Assembly (NCBI GenBank): GCA_030490835.1
Contig: CM059972.1
Span: forward strand, 51,131,563 to 51,195,562
Length of the DNA stretch: 64,000 nt
From: Annona cherimola
Lineage: Eukaryota; Streptophyta; Magnoliopsida; Magnoliales; Annonaceae
Reading direction: 5' to 3'
Shown here in pieces: positions 1 to 12,187 of the stretch; positions within the stretch are counted from its first letter, which is position 1; every line of letters begins with the position of its first letter. The position numbers and the translations under genes are program-made. The notes under the pieces were generated by a model. That model ran no database searches. It was not told the DNA's origin and saw nothing but the letters and a program-made list of their open reading frames with translations.

Positions 1-2383
1 ACTTGTAAGAAGTTCACCTGGTTCCCTCGACTTTTTCCTTGCCTCTTCCTAAACAAGTGAAAATAATCACTTATACATTTATATAATAACATATGCTTGC
101 AATGCTTTATCCTTTTTATTAATTCATATTTATCACTTAATCCCAACTCCCTTATGGTCTATATTAAGCCAAGTTTATCAAATTCTTTTCTTTGAGATAA
201 AATTTTCCTAACTCTCTAGTCTCAATATTTACATCACCTAATTACAACTTGCATTAGATTCTTACAAGTTAATTTTAATAGTTTTCTTCATGTTTATCAT
301 ATATTTCCTCTATCTATTATTTAAGTAATCACATACCTATATAATCTCAACAGTTAATTACTTGTTCTATCAAAATCTAAATCTCGAGCGTGAAACTTTT
401 GTATTTACTTAAATCTTTCATCCTTAATCCATGTCAAGTCATTTGCAATTAAAATTTCTGAAATTTATACCCATTTTCCAAAAGAGCCCTTTACACCCCT
501 ACATTGGTCTTAAATCTTTCTCCAGTTGCACTTTTTGCATACCTATTTGCTAAATTATTAATTGTCAATACTTGTAACCATTTCAAGGGTTAACATACAC
601 CCTTTAGGAATTTAATTTCTTATAAATTTCTGGAATTCTTATCCCTCGTTAATACAGCCCTATCTAGCCTCAATTCTACTTAATTTTGCTCCCCTCGTAT
701 ATCTCAACTCAACATACACGTAAAACCCTTGATCAATAACTCTTTAAATCCAAAAGTTAACACACCCCATTTGTTTAATCATGGGATTAACATATATACA
801 TATACATAGAATTTTGCTTCCATCATATCTAGCTTTGGACGTCCATACCTACGTATCTATACATGATTTATTTCACATTTGTAATCATCAATACATAACC
901 TATATATAGCCTATCTTGCTTAGACATTTATCAAGCATTCAAGGAGCTATTTAATCATACTTTAAACATTTATAAACCATCATGATATTAAACCTAAACC
1001 AAGCATAGCTTAGGCAATCAATTGCAAATTTCAGAAATTTATAACCAACTCATATCAAGGGGCATCCCACCCCATTAAATGCATAGAAACATATTAATAA
1101 ATGCTATATAAAATTCCTTAACTTGTTGTAATTTAATTAGACCATAACATTCATACTTAGTTGGGCATCATTTAAACATAGCATGGGCTAGAAATTTATA
1201 AATAAGCCTACTGTTTTGGACGTCAACATTATCATATATACTTAAAATTAAATTTTTTTAAATTCCCACATCTATATGTCATTAAGGGTAACTACTTACC
1301 TGAATTTCTAAAGATGAATTTTCCTTCCTTGAAACCGTCTAAGCTGCCCTTGTTCTTCTTCTTCTCTTTTTTTCTTCCCCTAGCAAGCTGAAACCATCCA
1401 CTCCCTTACTGCCTTTCTATTTAATCTTATCTCTTAATGCCACCTCATAAATCACATTATATATTCATAATTTTAGTGGTTAATTTCTGCTTAAATCACA
1501 ACCCTTCGCCTTGCTTTACTGCTTCAATTTTCGTCTTTTTGTTAACTTAGTTTCCACCCTCATTAACACGCTATCCACGTCCTCTATATGCTGTCCTTTC
1601 ATTTAATTTTTTCATTTAATTTTAATTTTCAAAAAACCTCTTAAAATCCCTTACTAAGACACGTCCAAAGTGAGCTGCCCAAATTAATTTTTCGCTTTTT
1701 ATTTTAGTTGACTTTTTTGCTCCATAACTCACCCTGGCTTGACACCTCATTTGGGTGTACCCAAAGTCAACCTTGACTTTTCCATTCTCAACATGACAAA
1801 CTATTTTTTAGAACTGATAAGTTAATGGTAATTAAGGGGATTAATCATGACATTACCCATCCTTAATTGTAATTTGGTTTAGGGTTTTCTAACAAAGTTT
1901 AACATAATCTAATCCATTCATCATTTAGGGCACCTTAACTTAGTCATACATAAAAAATCTCATGTCAAAATGATAAATACATACTAAGTTATTAGCAAAA
2001 TAAAATTAATTCAAGAAATTTCATGAGATTCCTAGTCATTTAACTACCTTCTACTTAATATTTTTATAATACAAACCGTTCATTACGTAGAACATACCAA
2101 CTTAGATTTTTCACCTAAAATTTCATGTAATTTCACTTTGTATAAGATATGACTTCATCAATCACTTAATCACAATTAAAATGAAAATGTGGCATTAATT
2201 ATCGTGCGACCTCACCATCTCTACACGTAGTTTGTCTTTTAGTACACACTTTTCCAAGTTAATCAAAATATTTAACCTAATCGCCTTGTATAATTAATCT
2301 TTCTAAGTTCATTCATTTAAAGCAAAGGGTAAGTGATTTAACACCATTTCCCTTCATACAAATGTCAAATTGCATTTACTAAG
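1..2383 (-). repeat. Inverted LTR-like fragment, no gene
   Basis: AT-rich DNA without a supported reading frame. Read on the minus strand it has the layout of the long LTRs found elsewhere in the window. A purine-rich leader near position 1-50 matches the placement of the leader next to the hairpin module in the LTR at 37999-40421. A pyrimidine-rich tract near 1330-1385 mirrors the purine-rich tract of the CHR1 LTR, and ACGTCCAA-type words recur. It ends exactly where the CHR1 5' LTR begins. I infer a divergent inverted LTR, cut on the left by the window edge and on the right by CHR1. No TSD could be tested. Confidence 0.45.
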
Positions 2384-5300
2384 TGTAATACCCAGACCCA
2401 AGTAGGACTCATATAATGACATTTAAGGTGTAATTATGATTTATGTGTGAATTGATTGATTTTTGAATGATTTTTATGAATTGATGAATTTTACAATTAG
2501 GGTTTGCAATTAAGAATGGTGATTAAGATTAATCGCCAAAGCTCAATGTGAGTTAAGATGACTAAAGGGGATTAATGAGGATTAGAATATGCTAATGTGA
2601 CATGAATATTTATTTTAATTTTCATGATTTAATTAATAGAGGTTAAAATGAAAATTATGTAGTTACGTTGAAAATCATAGAAAATTCATAACTTGACTCC
2701 TATAAGGCGAAATAAGATGAAATTTTAAAGGAAAACTCATTATTTTGGGCTCAACCTTATAAGTTGATTGGATTATGGCACAAGTGATGAGATTAAGGTG
2801 ATAATTATTTATTTATAATCTCAAACTCTAAGGTTATTTTCAAATGTTTATAACTTGACGTAGAAATGTTGGTTTGAGATGAAAATTGAAACGATGGAAT
2901 AAAATTATGAAATCTATGGTATGAGTGGAATGGATTAATAGCATTTAATAAAAATTATTTGAGATAAATGACTTGTTTTACTGCTATGCAAGGTGTCAAA
3001 TTATGGTAGATGGAGCTGGAATTTATGGATTTTTTTAATGGTCAAATCGATGGAAAAGTCAAGGTTTAAATGCAATGGTTAAATGCCTAATATTTAGCTG
3101 AAATGGAGCATAGGGTATGTGACATACCAAGGGATGTCCAAGGGCATTTCGGGCATGAAAATGTGATTTTTAAAAATGCTAAAATGCATATCTAAGTTGC
3201 CTAATACTTAGGTGAAGTACATGGGCACATAAATATGTGAAAAATGTGGCAAAAAATGTTAAAATCTAAGCTAAGAGGGGGCATCACTTAGTGGACAACA
3301 ATGCAACCCTTAAATGCATGGATTTTGTGGATTTTTAATAATTAGAAAATGCATATTTTACTTAGATATAAAAATTCCATGTCATCAAGGGATAAGTTAG
3401 AAATAAATTATCCTCATGAAATGTGGCAAAGTGGGTCCCATGGGCTGGTAAAAAAATATGAAAAGGAAGGTATACCTTGAAAACATGCATATGAAAAAAG
3501 GGAAAGAAATTTCCAAAAAAATTTACTAAGTATGAGCTACCTTGGGCACGTCCAAACCAGCAAGGGGGAAGGAGAAAATAGAAGAAAAATAGAAGGAAAA
3601 ATGGGAAGAAAAAGAAGAAGAATCAAGCTAAACAAGTTGGATTCAAATTAGGTTCAATTCAAGTAAGCAAAACCTAAGTTTTGAATTATTTGAATTAAGT
3701 TTTCTCTCTCAATTCATGAGCCATGAATATGGTTCATAAAGAACTCTTAAATGTTGAGTTACGATGCCTTAATATGGGTATTTAATTATTTTTTAAATAT
3801 TTAAATGAGATTAAGAGTTTAAGAGAGTAAAAAGTAAAGTTAAGGTTGAAATTTGAGATGAAAGCTAACTTGGAAATTCTCAAAACCCTAAAACAAGTTT
3901 CTGTATGATTTAAGCATGATTTTTAGGATATAATTCATGTTCTTTTGGTTTATATATGTTGATTTGAGCATTTGTTAATGATTTTAGCAAATATGGAACT
4001 TAGGGTTTCAAGAAAAGCCTGATTTTTTCATTTTTGAGTTAAAAATGATACAAAGAGGTTCTTAAATTTTTTATGGATGAATTTTAGGGTAAATTATCCT
4101 AAATTAAGAACCCTTTGGGTGGCCTAAGTGGCGTGATGATTTTTCCCTAAATCTGATTTTTAGGGTATGTGTATGGGACGTCCAAATGGGGGGCTAAAAC
4201 GGGTGCTTTCCATATGATTTTTGTTGCTGTTTGTAAATAAATGATTTATGGATGTTATGGAGGGTAAATTACCCTAGGTTTAATTTACTTTGAGAGTCCA
4301 AAAGTTCTTGGAAATATTTAAACTAAATCTAATTTTAAGGATATATATATATGGAAACGTCAAAACAGGTCACAATGGATACCTTATATGCATGAAAATG
4401 TTGCTGTTATGGAAGAAAACGAATTATGGAGTTTAAATATGTGATAATACCCTAAATTTGGGTTAATAAAGGCATGTTTAGTTTCTGGAAATTATGACTT
4501 AAAAATCTGTTATGATTTAAGTCTTGAAAGAGGCGTTGAAAGGATGAAAAATGGGTCTTAACATGGCGGTTTTGGAAATCAGTGATTAATGGATTAAAAA
4601 TACAAAATTAAACCCTAAAGTATATGATAATTAAGGGGTTTAATGATGTTTAAAATGAGATTAAGTTACTGCATTAAGAAATTTTAAGAAACACATAATA
4701 TATGTGTTGTATGTTGAATGTATGTAGAGCGTATGTATGAATGGATGATATGTGACTTATGTGAAGTTGCTAAAATGAAAAATATGCATGAATATGTGAT
4801 TAAACGCATAAGGATGTTTCTGTATGAATGATGTTTTATTATCTCAATTTTTGATATTTATTTATGAAACTTGAAACAACACTTATATGCTTAGAATGAG
4901 CATTGACGCAGGAAAAATGGAAAATAGGTGAAAAAGGTTAATGGGAGATATAAATCCCCGAATGATGAATTATGAATAAATGTTATGTGTTTACCCTAAA
5001 CATGGGATTAAAACACAATATGGAATGAATGATATGATGCACAAGTGCATGTTGTGTATGTATGATCGACTTGAAAATCCAAGTTGATTATGTATGATAT
5101 GGATTATGGGATTGGAAAACTAAGTAAGTGCAAGAAAATGGATTGTTATGAATGCAATGTTATGTTTATGTATAAGCAAAGGCAAAGAGATAAGCGAGAC
5201 GAAAAACTAAGCAAACAAGGTAAGCAAGCAGTTTTCTAAATACTTTTGTTTTATCAAATGTGATAAAATGATTATCAATGATATTCTAACTATTTAAATG

Positions 5301-5540
5301 AGTTAGCAAATGAATGATTTGAATTCTTTCTAAGTTATTTAAGGATGGTCATTCCTTATTTAAATGTTTATTGAAATGATATTTCCAATGGACTAAATTA
5401 ATTACTTTCTTCTTTTCAAGTACTTATGTCAATTGATGAATCATGAGTTTATGATTGAAAAAAATCATGCTAGCATGTCAAAGTTCATGTTTATGAAAGA
5501 AAGCATGTGCGCAAAAGTATGAGGTCCACCTCAAACGTGT

Positions 5541-5620
5541 AAGCGGACCGAAAGTCCCCCTTTGGCGAGGCCAAGTCGCTAAGAGAGGCCTAGGGCCGGC
5601 GGCGCCTCGTGGAATGGGAA
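5541..5620 (+). promoter_or_regulatory. Conserved GC-rich LTR module with GGAC/GTCC hairpin
   Basis: A GC-rich island in AT-rich LTR sequence. GGAC and GTCC at 5545-5557 can pair around a 5-nt loop, followed by a CCCCTTTGG run and a GGCC/GGCGCC-rich stretch. Related modules occur at 22138-22205 and 35720-35790, at about 51711-51780, and inverted at about 38610-38684, in otherwise divergent LTRs. The function is unknown; the conservation across families suggests an RNA or DNA element needed by the LTR. Confidence 0.5.
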
Positions 5621-5824
5621 AGAGGATGAAAGTGGAAGGGTTGCCTAGCTAGCTTCTATCCAAAGAAATGTCATGATTTTAAATAATACATCACATTGTT
5701 TATGACATACCCTAGATGGTTATAAGAAGCATGTTTTAAGATATACCTTCGAGTGGGTATAATGTGGCTTTCCAAGTTATTTTCACTAAAAATGTATTGC
5801 TTGAAAACCTTATAGCTTGTTTAT

Positions 5825-5838
5825 TGAGTTTCAACTCA
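5825..5838 (+). promoter_or_regulatory. Conserved LTR hairpin TGAGTT-TC-AACTCA
   Basis: A 6-bp perfect stem with a 2-nt loop preceded by CTTGTTTAT. The equivalent place in other LTR families holds a hairpin with the same TGAGT/ACTCA core: 22422-22435, 22968-22985, 31329-31346, 36048-36062, 38418-38433 and 51960-51975. The base pair next to the core changes in a compensating way between families. It may mark the R region or the 3'-end formation signal; this is inference. Confidence 0.5.
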
Positions 5839-6144
5839 CAGTTTTTTTTTCAAATCCTGAAGACATGCGAAGGGACGAACCATGCAAGGAGCACAGGTGG
5901 AGATTCAAGAAAAAAATGAATTTCTACAAGTTACCTGTGATTGAACTTTATGAATTATATGGTTGTATTATTGATGACATTAAATGATGATTTAATGTTG
6001 TATAAGGATTATGTTATGTTTATGACTATGTGGTGATTTTGACTATAAATAGCGAAAAAATTTATGGTCGAATGTTAAGAATGATTTATCATGATATGAC
6101 TAAGTATGGAAATTATGAGATCATATGTGTATATTTCAAATGGT

Positions 6145-8093
6145 GTCGATAGGCGGAGGTGCGATGCTTGTCTGAACTGCATTTTGGCGAAGCATAATGA
6201 GATCCCAAATGGGTTGATCCAAATCATCTTGAGGTGGATGATTTGGAATCTCAATCCTTTGGTTTCCCTATTGATTTGCGTGAACATTTTCGTCTTGGTT
6301 CTCGATGCGCTCCATAGTATGTTGTCAGTTCCTAGCCTCCCTGCTCTTACGACGCCTTCTCAAATACGTTCATTCGGGTTCCGGATCAAAAGGAATAACA
6401 ATCTCCTTCCATCTCTGCCTCGGCGCATGCAATTCGAGATTAACTTGTAAAAACTAATTCAAATGAACTAGCGAAAAAATTCTAAGCTAAAAGAAATTAT
6501 GAAAATAAACTATTCTACAGAATTATACAAGAAAGCAATAAAACTAACAATAATTGGCTAAACAATTCCCCGACAACGACACTAAAACTTGACGAGCTGC
6601 GTATATGTCAATTAAAACGCTCTCTATTTACACAAGTATACGTGCCGTGTCAAGTAATAAAGAGTAAGTAGAGTATCGTTCCCATGAGAAATTATTAACC
6701 AAAGTTATTAATTAGTTTAACTGCTTTTGAAGGGTGGAAAATTCTAAGTTTATGATTTAACTAAAACTAACGACTGCAATGAGAAATCAGAGTGGAGTTA
6801 CGAAACTACTGGATACTAGAAACGGGTTTAATAATCGGGAATGGCAGATGGATAGCTTGGAATCCTTGAATCTAAACTATATTTCTTTGGTTCTTTTTAA
6901 TTGGATTATGTATGGGTTTACTAGCCCAAGTTCATTAATCTCTATATATGTCTTCCAACATTATATAAAGCTAATCACACCTTATTTAATTGTTATGTTT
7001 CCATGCCATTAAATAAAGTGAAATTGATACGTTCATAACCTGTTTAATGACTACACAGGGTTTAACGGTATATTCCTATCCGTTAAACAACTCCCCTTAA
7101 CTAAAAGAAAACCTATGCCTTGCACATGGATCTAGCAGAGATCTTCCTCTTCGAAGGATAAATCAAGCAATTAAATCATCTTACAAGGTAGCTAATCTTA
7201 TAAAAAGCATTAAATTCACACATGCAAAGGTAAATCACACACAATCATATATAAAGTCAAATATTCATTCCTGAATATTCAAAGAACCAAAAACAATTTA
7301 GTTTAGAATTCAATTCATCCTCACTATCCATCTAATGGAGGTTTAGTTCAAAGACATGATCTTAACATCCATTACATCCATATAAAAGGTATCCATCAAA
7401 GCAGAGAAAGAAAAATAAAAAGAATAAGAGAAAATTGGTTTTCCGGCGGCTTCCACCAATGGAGTTGAATCATCTCTTCAATCCGTGCTTTAATCGCGAT
7501 TTCCTCATTCTCTTGCTATGTAGTTCATTTATGGGCTCTATTCTCTCTCTCTTTTCGCGTGCAAACCCTTAGGATCTATTTATAAAGCCCCGTTGCGTAG
7601 CCTACGCACTAGAATTTGTGCAGACGGATGCGTATTGGCGCCTAGGCACCAACTCTCTGTGTGCTGGGCAACTTGGAAACTCTCTGCAAACCCTAGAAAT
7701 TCATGTCTTGGCGCCTAGGCGCCAACTCCCTGGAGTTTTCACAACTTGGAGCTTCTCCTGGACACATCGTGGGATCATGCCTGGCGCCTGGGCGCCCCTG
7801 GTTGGCGCCGAGGCACCATCTCCCTAGAAGCAATGTGACTTGTGACTTCAAAAACCTTCAGAACTTTGCTTGCATGTTGATGAAGTGGCGCCTGGGCACC
7901 AACTCACTGGAAACAAGTTGTACGCTAAACTATGCTGAAAAATGGCAAGGGCACAGAGGGTGGCGCCTGGGCACCATCCACATACCTTGTGACTTGGTTC
8001 CGAACTACATTCCCACTCGCCCACATGCCTTCATGTATCCCGTCATTCCAGCAAAAGATGGAAAACTAAGTAAATGGACTAAAAAATGCCTAA
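6145..8093 (-). mobile_element. Inverted Athila-like fragment: internal start plus LTR
   Basis: On the minus strand the LTR ends at 6590 with the same GCTCGTCA terminus as the LTRs at 44270-45880 and 49389-53638. It is followed by a degraded tRNA-Asp-type primer-binding site near 6562-6582 and about 420 bases of internal leader (6145-6560) that lack a convincing protein. The LTR carries the GGCGCCTAGGCGCC palindrome at 7710-7723 and several degenerate copies (7640-7975). An inverted TATA-like box lies near 7577. The LTR matches its relatives up to about 8093, where it switches abruptly to an unrelated LTR family, so its first 200 or so bases are missing. Confidence 0.7.
7710..7723. repeat. 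14-bp palindrome GGCGCCTAGGCGCC in Athila-like LTR
   Basis: Perfect palindrome. The identical 14-mer occurs in the other Athila-like LTRs at 14793-14806, 44788-44801 and 52568-52581, each surrounded by weaker GGCGCC pairs. Confidence 0.8.
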
Positions 8094-9520
8094 TTGGTTA
8101 CTGTTCATGGGTTTCAAAAATAAAAAATACCATGACATAGCTTATGTTTAGTATATCATGATAAAATTCATGAATGTTGAATTTATCATCATTAATTTGG
8201 CTAAATAAATCATTTTCTCCATATACTAAAAATCAACATAATTTCACTTAAGCACATTCCTTAAATCCAAAAATCATGAGATTAATATATCATTATTCCA
8301 ACATCATAATCATCATAATTATTCATCCCAAATCATTATTTATCAATATTAGAGTATTATTTACACATATCATATGTTATCTTCCCGTATGCTTTATTTC
8401 GCTCCAAATTTTTTATGTTTCGGCGTAATTCCAATCAAGCATTATAACTATACTTATTTCTTATGTTTAAACATTATCTAAGCAAATTTTTACCCTAATT
8501 AACATCCAAAAGAAATTTGGATAGAATTCACTTACCCGAAATGGAGATATCCCTCTTCTTTTCACACTTTCTTCTCTTCTTTCCTTCTTTGGTTTGGACG
8601 TGTGGGGGGTTTGGGAGCTTTGGGTTTTGCTCGAATGGAGCTGGGTTGAAGTGCATTTGGACGTCCCCAAGGCTCCTCTATTTATAGTGTTTGATTTTTC
8701 ATGAAATTGCATTTTACCCGCTTGCTAGAGGTATTAAATTCTAATTTTTTTCTTCAAATCCCATGCACACTTGGAGATTTGTGCAGCCCCTCCCTACACT
8801 GCTCACGCCCCCACATGGAAGTCCTAATTATTTATGATTTTTTATTTATTAAAATTAATTATTTTAAGCTAATTCAATCTTAACCATTGATTTTTGATGA
8901 TGATGAATTTGGGCTTGGATTTTGGCAAAAAGTCTCCCCCTGCCCTTGCACGCCTCTGCCTTTTAGCTGATTTTGCATTTATTATTTTTATTTTTTATTA
9001 TTTAAATTTAATAAAAAGTGAAAGGAAATTAATGATAAAGGTAAGCTACCTTTTTAATCTCCAATTGACGTTTGATCCTAACCTTTGATTCATAATTTTT
9101 GTCAAATCTTAAACCATTCATCATGATCATCATAATATTTTGGCAATCTATAAAAAATTTCATCTAAATCCGACGTCTGGATTGCAATTTATGAATTTTT
9201 CTTTATTTTTTCACTAAAATCCGAAATTCTATTAAAATATCAAAAAATATTGCTATTTCGTCTTGTAGTGATTAAATCTCCTTTTTCGTCTTTTTGTGAT
9301 TAACTTAATCCAAGTGATTAACTCTTAATCACGTGTCTTAATCCCTAGGTTACTATTCACATGCACTATTTACGTGGGTTAAATTCTTAATTGTATTATT
9401 TTAATCTCCAATACACATATCTACAAATATAATTCATGAATCATAAAAAAATTATTACAAAAATCTAGGATTTACAACCCTAAGTGACACGTGTATTGTC
9501 TCAGGAAGCTGGGTTTAACA
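8094..9520 (-). repeat. Truncated inverted LTR, family C
   Basis: On the minus strand this begins at 9520 with TGTTAAACCC and aligns with the first half of the family C LTR (complete inverted copy 37999-40421, forward copy from 49688). An inverted TATA-like box lies near 8685. The match stops at about 8094, exactly in the region where complete copies carry an array of ACAGTAA words, and inverted Athila-like sequence follows. The second half of the LTR is therefore missing. Short frames here (for example 8467-8712) are not conserved and are not called. Confidence 0.65.
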
Positions 9521-10787
9521 TCCAATTATGCTCTCAATCTCCTCAATTGTCTGCCCATGGAAGATCTCTCCCTTTGCCTGCTGGAATTTCCCCTCCCCTT
9601 TTATAATTGTCCACAATTGCGCATCTCCATTGCAATGGGTGGGCCCCTTCTCTATTTAACGTAATCCAAATTGCGTTACATCTGATTGTACAAACCAGCT
9701 GGAAAATCGAGACGCTAGCATGCTTCTTTTGCTTGTGGGGCCCACTACTTGGGCATGATCTAATTACATGACCAAATCGTTGGATGCAAAAATTAATTGG
9801 GCGTGATGGCCAGCTAATTTGGACGGTAAAAAAATCTAGATGCAATCTGATTAGGTGATTGCATGATCTACATTAATGATAATAGATAGTTAGAAAATCT
9901 GGATGTTTTAAATTTTTGGTGGGCCACAGATGAGCTTGGATGGCTGGATGGTGGAAATCTGATGGACGAAAATCTAGATGGCATTTGATGTATTAAATGG
10001 ACGGCCTGGATGGTTTGGATTTTTTTGGATGGCTGATTGGACGGTGAGAAACATTGGACGATGTTGCATCTGTTTTACTGGATGCTGAATGGCTAATTTC
10101 TGGCCATTGATTTCTGGTGTATCACACATGCAATTAAGGACATGGACGGTGGAAATCGGATGCAAAATTCTGGATGGCCTGGATCAAATGGATATGATAA
10201 ACGGCTTGAAAAATTGCTAAAGCAGTGCTAATTTTGAGCTTGACACTTGGGCGATGTGGATTTGAATAATCTGGACGGTGAATATCATGGAATTAATGGA
10301 CGTGATCTACATGAGATAGATGACTAGAAATTTTTGGATGATTTTCTGGTGGAGAATGGACAACCTGGATTTACTTAATTTGCTGCTGGATCATGTGATC
10401 AACCTACTGGATGCTTGGTGGGCCCTACTGCTGTATTGGATGGCTAGATTTAATGGCTTGATAAAAATCAGGACATTGCATGGTGGGCCCCACTTCTTGG
10501 ATTTACAAATCTGTATAAAAATATTTAAATGATTAATTCATCAAAAATCATTAGTGGGTTATCACTATAAAAATTATTTCAAGCCCATTTAATTTCATGG
10601 CAACAATTAAAATGTAATTTCAAGCCAAAAGATTACAAAAATTATTTAAATAACATTGAAATTAGTATTTAATACCCAAATGTTACAAAACAATATTTTA
10701 GAGCAAATTTCACATGAAACTAAATTAATTACCCACTAAATTGGTATAAAATGCCCCCAAAATATAATATTAATTTTCAATCATCAT
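9521..10787. other. Unassigned DNA with scattered GGATGG/GGACGG words; end of CHR1 5' LTR
   Basis: No gene is supported. From about 9770 to 10450 the words GGATGG, GGACGG and TGGATT recur at irregular spacing, giving a diffuse degenerate repeat rather than a tandem array. The last bases before 10787 must be the end of the CHR1 5' LTR, because a primer-binding site follows at 10788, but the 3' LTR is cut before this point and cannot confirm it. Confidence 0.45.
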
Positions 10788-10799
10788 TGGTATCAGAGC
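10788..10799 (+). promoter_or_regulatory. CHR1 primer-binding site (tRNA-iMet type)
   Basis: TGGTATCAGAGC, the usual complement of the 3' end of plant initiator tRNA-Met in LTR retrotransposons. It sits one base after an LTR-like CA end at 10786 and about 175 bases before the first ATG of the pre-gag ORF. Confidence 0.8.
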
Positions 10800-10962
10800 A
10801 TGGAGTGGTAAATAGGTGAGGAAAATTTTCTAAGTGTGAAAATTTATAGCTTATGATGATAATATGTGATTAGATGATAACTGTGCGATTATAGAATAAA
10901 TTGTCTATGATGATTTGATTATACTGTTTGAATATAGCTGACTTGCTATGTTTGAATTATAG

Positions 10963-11777
10963 ATGGCCGACAGAGGAAAAAGGCAATGAGTGTAGAAGAA
11001 CTTAGAAAGGAGGAAGAGGAGCGGAAAAGAAGGATAGCTGAAAACGTAAATAGATGGTAGAATTCCACATATTTCCCATCAGTTCCTCCTGGTTTCCCTC
11101 CTAGGCACCCTCAGACTCAGACTCAGGGAGATTATTATGTCAACCCATACTCTCAAAGGCCTAATGTAGAGGAGTCTATGAGTCATATTCCTAAGGTGGA
11201 GAATACTGCAGCATCTCACCAAATAGATCTACCTGTCCCATCTGACTTAATGTACCCCCAAGATCTCCAAAAATTTTGGGATCAGATTCCAACACCCATA
11301 CCCCCTGATGATGGTCCATGGTACAGGTTTGAGTGCAGACTTATGCAATTTAGGCACGGGGTAAGTTGGGAAAGGATCCATCAAAGGGAGAAAAAGATAG
11401 CTATTGCAGTAGAGGAATGTCGAGCACAGGGAATTTTAGAAATACCCGTTGCACCGGGTTTTAACGAGGTCGTTATCCATATAGCATGACAGGATGGGGA
11501 ACCTATCCGACTTAACAAAGAAAATGAAAATAATAATGTTAGTGATAATGACGATGAGGACCCGATGGAGTACCTTGCTCCTGAGATACAGGAGGAGGAG
11601 AGTGAAAATGAGGAAGAGGAGGTTGATGAAGAAGATGATGAGGATGATAGTAATAGCAGTGATGAAGGGGAGGAAGATGTCTCTGTATGGTCTGACACAA
11701 GCACGATTACTGATGAACCCACTCAGGTTCCGCCTAGTCGTAGGCGTTACATAAGGAGGGGTCCCAGTAGAAGATGA
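10963..11777 (+). pseudogene. CHR1 pre-gag ORF, acidic, function unknown
   Basis: A separate reading frame ahead of gag. The first ATG is at 10963; the main frame runs from an ATG at 10986 to the stop at 11777, so the two are joined by an apparent 1-base slip. The frame is open for about 264 codons except for TAG near 11058 and TGA at 11487-11489. The product would have a charged E/K/R-rich start, a Pro/Gln-rich stretch, a central part with the words WYRFECRLMQFRHGVSWERI, then a long Glu/Asp run (about 11580-11680) and an Arg-rich end. I do not recognise the family. Chromoviruses normally start with gag, so this ORF is unusual. A 410-base non-coding spacer separates it from gag. A nucleic-acid or chromatin-associated role is possible from the charge pattern but is a guess. 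Confidence 0.55.
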
Positions 11778-12187
11778 TTTGATTTTTACGAGCTTTTATG
11801 AAAGTTTATATAATTATGATTTGATGACACTTTGATGATGGTTGATGACATGTATGTATAATTATGGTATGGTATATGGCATGTACATATTTGTGTGAGA
11901 TATCATGTTGTGACATGATAAGACTATACTTTATGAATGAATGCTTTGACAATGTGAATAATGTGATTAGTTCTGATGATATAACTATATCTAAGGATTT
12001 TGGATGCATGAAATGAATGTATATGAATATGAATGTGTATGATTGATGAATGATGGAAAATGACATGATTATTATTGAATGATTTGGTTATGCTAACTTA
12101 ACTGTATGATGATGAAATGTGTTTATGATGACCTAACCCTAACCATGAATAAAAGTTATGTGCTTTTGAATATTTAGAAAGAACACC
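11778..12187. other. Spacer between pre-gag ORF and gag
   Basis: About 410 bases rich in TGATGA and ATGTATGATA words, with no supported frame on either strand. It may hold an internal leader or promoter for gag; no clear TATA box is seen. Confidence 0.4.

Larger units (their letters stand above)
2384..6144 (+). repeat. CHR1 5' LTR, first part
   Basis: Closely similar along its length to the 3' LTR at 18970-22482, with small indels; for example the 19500-19600 copy has a short segment missing here. The LTR carries a purine-rich stretch near 3580-3640, a GC-rich module near 5541-5620 and a small hairpin at 5825-5838. The match continues past the point where the 3' LTR is cut, so the tail 5880-6144 is known from this copy only. 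The right end (about 6144) is where inverted Athila-like sequence begins and is approximate. No protein-coding frame is supported here. Confidence 0.75.

Noticed and set aside
6106..6450. 114-codon frame in inverted Athila-like leader
   Set aside because: Crosses the CHR1/Athila junction and lies antisense to the element; no recognisable protein.
7618..8140. Overlapping frames in the GGCGCC-rich LTR
   Set aside because: Produced by the palindromic LTR repeats; the other LTR copies give different proteins.
11494..11754. Lys/Arg/Met-rich frame overlapping the pre-gag ORF, and a Ser-rich minus-strand frame
   Set aside because: Shadows of the acidic GAA/GAT-rich frame at 11565-11777.
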